DNA of 64,000 bases. Origin: an uncultured Maribacter sp. (GTDB taxonomy: Bacteria; Bacteroidota; Bacteroidia; Flavobacteriales; Flavobacteriaceae). Made by a program: the position numbers and the translations under genes. The notes beneath the pieces were generated by a model, which worked only from the letters and a program-made list of their open reading frames with translations, ran no database searches and was not told the DNA's origin. Of the stretch, positions 63,814 through 64,000 are shown piece by piece. Numbering within the stretch: position 1 is the stretch's first letter; every line of letters begins with the position of its first letter. The DNA lies in contig NZ_CANMBB010000010.1 in the NCBI RefSeq assembly GCF_947495965.1, forward strand, positions 1 through 64,000, in the 5' to 3' direction.

Positions 63814-64000
63814 TTATTGATAAAGGACACACCTTGGGGGTTTTAACTTATTTAGTCGCATATACACAAGCATTTGCCCTCTGTGGTGTGTTATATGGTC
63901 TGCAAGTAATAATAGAATTTGTCTTTTAGTTCTATTGGCTCCAAAATAATCTAACCTTTGTTCCAGTTTATTTACATCAAATTTTGATATAAATTCTATG
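63814..64000 (-). CDS. DinB/DUF1572-like protein, C-terminal part (runs off window end)
   Basis: Minus-strand open frame to stop at 63814: EFISKFDVNKLEQRLDYFGANRTKRQILLLLADHITHHRGQMLVYMRLNKLKPPRCVLYQ*. Confidence 0.8.
   Translation of the reverse strand, partial: IEFISKFDVNKLEQRLDYFGANRTKRQILLLLADHITHHRGQMLVYMRLNKLKPPRCVLYQ

Overview
AT-rich Flavobacteriaceae-like (Bacteroidota) chromosomal window, mostly on the minus strand. It contains: (i) a surface-protein locus (about 1-16.7 kb) with large secreted FG-GAP, thrombospondin-3 and Calx-beta/beta-helix proteins, a PorP/SprF-family protein and an OmpA-family protein; (ii) prfC; (iii) the conserved block tRNA-Thr/Tyr/Gly/Thr-tuf-tRNA-Trp-secE-nusG-rplKAJL-rpoBC, plus hpf, xerC-like and rpsU; (iv) metabolic and transport genes, and DUF1501/DUF1800 genes; (v) a marR-yceI pair; (vi) a full trp operon trpEGDCFBA; (vii) an accessory region of lipoproteins, small membrane proteins, a Crp-like regulator, a RidA-family gene, an unusual P-loop ATPase with Cys motif and winged helix, an acyltransferase and a partial DinB-like gene. 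Most notable observations: a complete, unannotated trp attenuator (leader peptide MRNKKTNTWWWSNLRKTT with mutually exclusive hairpins and a promoter that makes it nearly leaderless); a shared C-terminal tail VITNRRIT(H/Y)RV(R/K)K on two unrelated giant secreted proteins whose upstream regions also share a CACAACATT motif; a perfect Shine-Dalgarno in front of rpsU in an otherwise SD-poor window; a RidA-family gene cut by one in-frame TGA; a small gene split at a T9 tract; and a tRNA/tuf promoter nested in a terminator. No CRISPR array, rRNA or transposase was recognised.
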